Shown piece after piece: positions 60,850 through 64,000 of a stretch of 64,000 nucleotides of DNA; positions within the stretch are counted from its first letter, which is position 1, and every line of letters starts with the position of its first letter. Where the stretch lies: positions 1-64,000 of the forward strand of contig JAHBTX010000002.1 in NCBI GenBank assembly GCA_019638395.1. Reading direction: 5' to 3'. The position numbers were made by a program, and so were the translations under genes. The stretch is from Cyclobacteriaceae bacterium. Its GTDB lineage: Bacteria; Bacteroidota; Bacteroidia; Cytophagales; Cyclobacteriaceae. Under the pieces are notes generated by a model that saw only the letters and a list, made by a program, of their open reading frames with translations, was not told the DNA's origin and made no database searches.

Positions 60850-61475
60850 AGTATAGGAATTGAGGTTCGCTGAAAACTACAGAAGACAAAATTCTGCTGC
60901 GTGTTGAATGGGGTGGTGTGCGTTTCTTCCTTACACTTTAACCGCATGAAATCTTTTTCAAATAATGCAGACATTGAGGTCTCCGTATATTGCCTTATCT
61001 CCAAGCCACTGCATTTGCCGGGGCCTTTGTCGGAAAAGGTACCGAGCACCAAATGCCCACCAGGTTTTATAGCCTGCTTCACAATGGCGAGGTATTTTAT
61101 GATTTGGATCTCGGTGGTGAGAAAGTGGAAGGCAGCGCGGTCGTGCCAAAAATCATAAGAGCGTTGTGGAATAAAGTCAACGATGTCTTTTTCAATCCAG
61201 AGAATGGATGCTGCCTTTTCTCCTAACCTCGCTTTCGCACGTTCAATGGAATTGGCTGAAATATCAAGCACCGTAATATCGGAATAGCCTAACTCGAGCA
61301 ATGCATCTACCAAATGACTATCGCCACCACCGATGTCTATGATGCTTGCGGTCTTCGGTAACTTAAACAGACTGATGAAGTCAACCGATGTCTGTGGATA
61401 GGATTGAAACCAACTGAAGTCGGACTCTGCCTTGGTCTCATAAATTTTTTCCCAATGTGCTTTTTGTGAATTCAT
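60846..61475 (-). CDS. class I SAM-dependent methyltransferase
   Basis: 209 aa. SAM-binding motif I is IIDIGGGDSHLVDALLELG (about 45-63), with motif II/III in TVLDISANSIERAKARL and FWHDRAAFHFL. Substrate is unknown; it may be linked to metal or thiol stress through its operon. It overlaps the TlpA-like gene by 4 bases and lies 39 bases from the oxidase gene. Confidence 0.85.
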   Translation of the reverse strand: MNSQKAHWEKIYETKAESDFSWFQSYPQTSVDFISLFKLPKTASIIDIGGGDSHLVDALLELGYSDITVLDISANSIERAKARLGEKAASILWIEKDIVDFIPQRSYDFWHDRAAFHFLTTEIQIIKYLAIVKQAIKPGGHLVLGTFSDKGPGKCSGLEIRQYTETSMSALFEKDFMRLKCKEETHTTPFNTQQNFVFCSFQRTSIPIL

Positions 61476-61514
61476 AGACTTATTGTTTGCAATTAATCAT
61501 TGTTAGAATCTATC

Positions 61515-63878
61515 TTACCATACCACTGTTAATCCCGCACCGTATTTATAATCTGAATCGTAAGACACGTGAATGTAAAACCGTTTACCAATGTTATAGT
61601 CAAAATCAATGTTGTACTCCCAATCCGAATTGCCCACCAGGCTTAATCTCAAACGCCTTGTTATAGGCATATCGTTTCGCGAAAGCTGAAACCGAACATT
61701 TCCCCGGTGGTCAACTCGTAACTCAGATTGCACGAACATGGGTAACAAGTAGCGCATACCCAACACGCCAACCTTGCGGTCAATCTGCTTTCCGTTTTCA
61801 GTCACCTGAAATGTATTTCGGATATCTGCACCTACATAAGCTGAAAGAAATTGTCGTTTATCCAAAAAACGCTGGTAGTCGGGTTGAAACTCGTATTGAT
61901 TCTTGTAGCTCACGCGATAGGTAGTGCCGAGAATTCCACGGTTACCAACAATGTTTGCAAATCCAAACACGGCATCCGTTGCAATTTTTGTCTGACCCCA
62001 GAAGTACAGCATCCGGTCTTCCTTGAAAATTTTCTTTTGATCTTTCGGAGTAAGCTGCGTGTTAGGTGGCGAGTTTTCATAGCTTACCACACGGGCCATA
62101 CCGGCCATCATGTGATAGAGAATATGGCAATGGAAGAACCAGTCCTTTTCTTCGTTGGCATAAAACTCAATCGTAACGGTTTCCATGGGGGCGATGTCGA
62201 AGGTGTGTTTCAGGGGCGAGTTCTCACCTTGCGCATTTAGGAACCGAAAGAAATGGCCGTGTAAATGCAGCGGATGGCGCATCATGGTGTTGTTCACTAA
62301 AATCATGCGCACGTTTTCTCCTTTGCGTATCACTATTTTATCGGATTGCGAAAGTGTTTTATTGTCGAACGACCACACATAGCGAATCATGTTGCCGGTA
62401 AGGCTTAGTTTGATTTCGCGCATGGGTAGTTTATCGTTCAAGACTGTTGGCGTTGGAGAGCGGAGCATGTCGTAGGTTAAGGTGACTTCGCTTTGATCGC
62501 CCCCGCCTGACGGACGGGCAGGCATGTTCATTTTCGACATATCCATGTTGCTCATCGCAGTGTCTTGCATGTTCATTTCTTTCATGGATGTGGTATCCAT
62601 TTTCATCTGCATCATGGACGTGTCCATGGGTATGTCTTTCATAGTAGTGTCTGTCTTCATGTCCATGTTCTCCATCTTCATATTGCCCATGTCATGGCCT
62701 TGGTGTTCGCCTTCCATTTTCATTCCTTTCATATCGCTCCCGCCTGACGGACGGGCAGGCATGTCCATACCCACCATGTTGCCCATATTGTTCATTTCGC
62801 GCATCATGGCAAAGTAGTCGAGTTTGGGCAGTGTGGGTGCGTTCATCTTCATGCCGTTTCCAAAGTAAAGCGAGGAATAGCCTGAAATATCCTGTGCAGT
62901 GGCGCGGAATTCGTAGGCCATGCCATCGTCCGGAATTTTTATTTCCACATCGTAGGTTTCGGCAATGGCAACAAGAATCTTATCAACTTCCACAGGCTGA
63001 ACAGCTATACCATCGGCAGCTACCACTTTCATTTTGCCACCGGCATATTGCACCCATTGGTATGACGATGCACTACCGTTGATGATGCGCAGACGTAGCG
63101 AATCACCCGGCTTCACATTGGCAAAAACTTCATCTGATTTTCCGTTGATGAAGAGGCGGTTGTAGTAGACATCCGAAACATCCATGGCGGGCATGCGCAT
63201 CCACTCGGTTTTGGCGCGGTCTTTCAGGTAGCCTTTGGCCAGCGCCTCGCCCCAGCTTTGCACAGAATTTTTTCTGATGGCATAGTAATCGAGGCCACGC
63301 TTCAAATTGCGTAACACTTCATGCGGGTTTTCGTCCGTCCAGTCGCTGAGCATGATCACATGCTCTTTCATACTCATTGATTCATTCCACCCACGCGGAT
63401 GAATAACAATCGAGCCATATATGCCGGATTGCTCCTGTAGCATAGTGTGCGAGTGGTACCAGTATGTACCGGTTTGAATAAGTGGAAATTTGAATGTATG
63501 CGTCTGGCCTGCTTTAATGGGCGCGGTAGTGAGGTAGGGTACACCGTCTTCTTCATTTGGCAGCAACAAGCCGTGCCAGTGAATAGATGTTTCTTCGTTC
63601 TTTAGTTTGTTGTGTACGCGTATGATGGCTGTGTCGCCCTCGTTGAAGTGCAGCACAGGCCCCGGTATGCCCCCGTTAATTGCCATGCCCATTTTTTCTT
63701 TGCCGGTGTAGTTTACCATCAGGTGATCGATGTAGAGATCATACTCCGCGCGTTTGCCTAAAGCCGTGGGCTTGGTATTGTGCATGTTGTTATGCTGAGC
63801 CAGCAAAGGCATGTATGCTGTAACGGTAAGCAGCATACAGACCCCTATGGATAAAAGATTTAAATTTTTAGTGCTCAT
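61515..63878 (-). CDS. multicopper oxidase with beta-barrel-like C-terminal domain
   Basis: 787 aa from ATG 63878, which starts a signal peptide (about 1-28). The four copper motifs are HWHG (100-103), WYHSH (140-144), HPLHLHGH (535-542) and HCHILYH...M594. Residues 354-456 form a Met-rich insert that also holds two copies of MPARPSGG encoded by a repeat. After about residue 605 comes a region with alternating beta-strand character ending in Trp, like an outer-membrane barrel (CopB-like). The protein probably oxidises Cu(I) or metal-phenolics at the outer membrane. Confidence 0.85.
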   Translation of the reverse strand: MSTKNLNLLSIGVCMLLTVTAYMPLLAQHNNMHNTKPTALGKRAEYDLYIDHLMVNYTGKEKMGMAINGGIPGPVLHFNEGDTAIIRVHNKLKNEETSIHWHGLLLPNEEDGVPYLTTAPIKAGQTHTFKFPLIQTGTYWYHSHTMLQEQSGIYGSIVIHPRGWNESMSMKEHVIMLSDWTDENPHEVLRNLKRGLDYYAIRKNSVQSWGEALAKGYLKDRAKTEWMRMPAMDVSDVYYNRLFINGKSDEVFANVKPGDSLRLRIINGSASSYQWVQYAGGKMKVVAADGIAVQPVEVDKILVAIAETYDVEIKIPDDGMAYEFRATAQDISGYSSLYFGNGMKMNAPTLPKLDYFAMMREMNNMGNMVGMDMPARPSGGSDMKGMKMEGEHQGHDMGNMKMENMDMKTDTTMKDIPMDTSMMQMKMDTTSMKEMNMQDTAMSNMDMSKMNMPARPSGGGDQSEVTLTYDMLRSPTPTVLNDKLPMREIKLSLTGNMIRYVWSFDNKTLSQSDKIVIRKGENVRMILVNNTMMRHPLHLHGHFFRFLNAQGENSPLKHTFDIAPMETVTIEFYANEEKDWFFHCHILYHMMAGMARVVSYENSPPNTQLTPKDQKKIFKEDRMLYFWGQTKIATDAVFGFANIVGNRGILGTTYRVSYKNQYEFQPDYQRFLDKRQFLSAYVGADIRNTFQVTENGKQIDRKVGVLGMRYLLPMFVQSELRVDHRGNVRFQLSRNDMPITRRLRLSLVGNSDWEYNIDFDYNIGKRFYIHVSYDSDYKYGAGLTVVW
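62502..62527. repeat. GC-rich REP-like unit in the oxidase gene, copy 1
   Basis: A 26-bp unit (CCCGCCTGACGGACGGGCAG...) identical to the one at 62739. In the coding strand it contributes MPARPSGG (residues 452-459). It lies at the end of the Met-rich insert. Confidence 0.6.
62739..62764. repeat. GC-rich REP-like unit in the oxidase gene, copy 2
   Basis: The second identical 26-bp copy, encoding MPARPSGG (residues 373-380) at the start of the Met-rich insert. The two copies bracket this insert. Confidence 0.6.
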
Positions 63879-64000
63879 GTTCCATTTCAAGATATTTCCC
63901 CTGTGGGCCGATGCCCTCAATGTGCACCAACTGGGCACCATAATGACCGGCACGCGCCACACTGTAGGCCGAGACCGCAAGTACCATTGCAATTATTGCT
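63868..64000 (-). CDS. 3' end of a membrane protein gene (partial)
   Basis: The minus-strand frame is open from the right edge to TAA 63868-63870, giving 43 residues: a hydrophobic stretch, then GHYGAQLVHIEGIGP and a short acidic end (EMEHEH). The stop overlaps the start of the multicopper oxidase by 11 bases, so it is the preceding gene of the copper operon. The GAQLVH segment resembles membrane proteins of the DUF2231 group, but the fragment is too short to be sure. Confidence 0.6.
   Translation of the reverse strand, partial: AIIAMVLAVSAYSVARAGHYGAQLVHIEGIGPQGKYLEMEHEH

Noticed and set aside
1-64000. CRISPR array or rRNA operon
   Set aside because: No regularly spaced repeats or rRNA-like conserved stretches were seen.

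Overview
The window is from a Bacteroidota genome, most likely Cytophagales-like (order inferred only). Supporting signs are a Bacteroidetes-type tra/mob conjugation set (TraE, F, G, I, J, K, M, N with DUF4133/DUF4134, MobA/B/C and RteC), a SusC/SusD pair with FecR and an ECF sigma factor, a DUF6520 small protein, weak Shine-Dalgarno sequences and GC-rich REP-like repeats.

Layout. (1) 1-1.3 kb: chromosomal flank ending at a tRNA 3'-end fragment with its terminator, a plausible attachment site. (2) 1.5-34 kb: an integrative conjugative element (ICE), nearly all on the minus strand. It holds a RadC-like protein, an 826-bp gene-free region full of long folded inverted repeats, a DUF3945-like protein, the type IV secretion operon (traN to traE, 3.6-14 kb), an ECF sigma/XRE pair, a defence block (15.7-23.5 kb), a 1643-aa methylase-helicase, RteC, MobC, MobB, MobA, a candidate oriT and an excisionase-like HTH protein. 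The defence block has a truncated AbiE pair, an XRE-ImmA / methyltransferase / PD-(D/E)XK operon and an intact AbiE pair. No integrase is visible. (3) 34-45.9 kb: a Crp-like regulator, MauE-like and DUF6520 genes, then a SusC-SusD-TlpA operon with fecR. The probable sigma gene is separated from fecR by about 2.5 kb holding two gene fossils (LytTR, HxlR) and two cassette-like genes (alpha/beta hydrolase, DinB) with large hairpins between them. (4) 46-53 kb: three XRE regulators facing an overlapping AAA-ATPase / PD-(D/E)XK gene pair (candidate defence system), a lone DsbD-alpha-like protein, uncharacterised genes, a second sigma/anti-sigma pair with a reduced FecR protein, and a DUF6602-like protein. 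(5) 53-64 kb: a sterol desaturase-like gene and a roughly 10-gene minus-strand copper-handling operon. The operon carries a multicopper oxidase fused to a beta-barrel-like C-terminus, a class I methyltransferase, a TlpA-like lipoprotein, a propeller-like lipoprotein, DUF2911, YceI, a secreted acetolactate decarboxylase-like protein, a CPH-type P1B ATPase and an AraC regulator.

How the genes work together. MobA/MobB process oriT, MobC couples the DNA to the TraG-powered channel (TraE, F, I, J, K, M, N), and RteC, the HTH protein and XRE proteins probably control transfer. The ICE carries defence cargo. The copper operon combines export (P1B ATPase) with periplasmic oxidation (multicopper oxidase) and thiol chemistry (TlpA).
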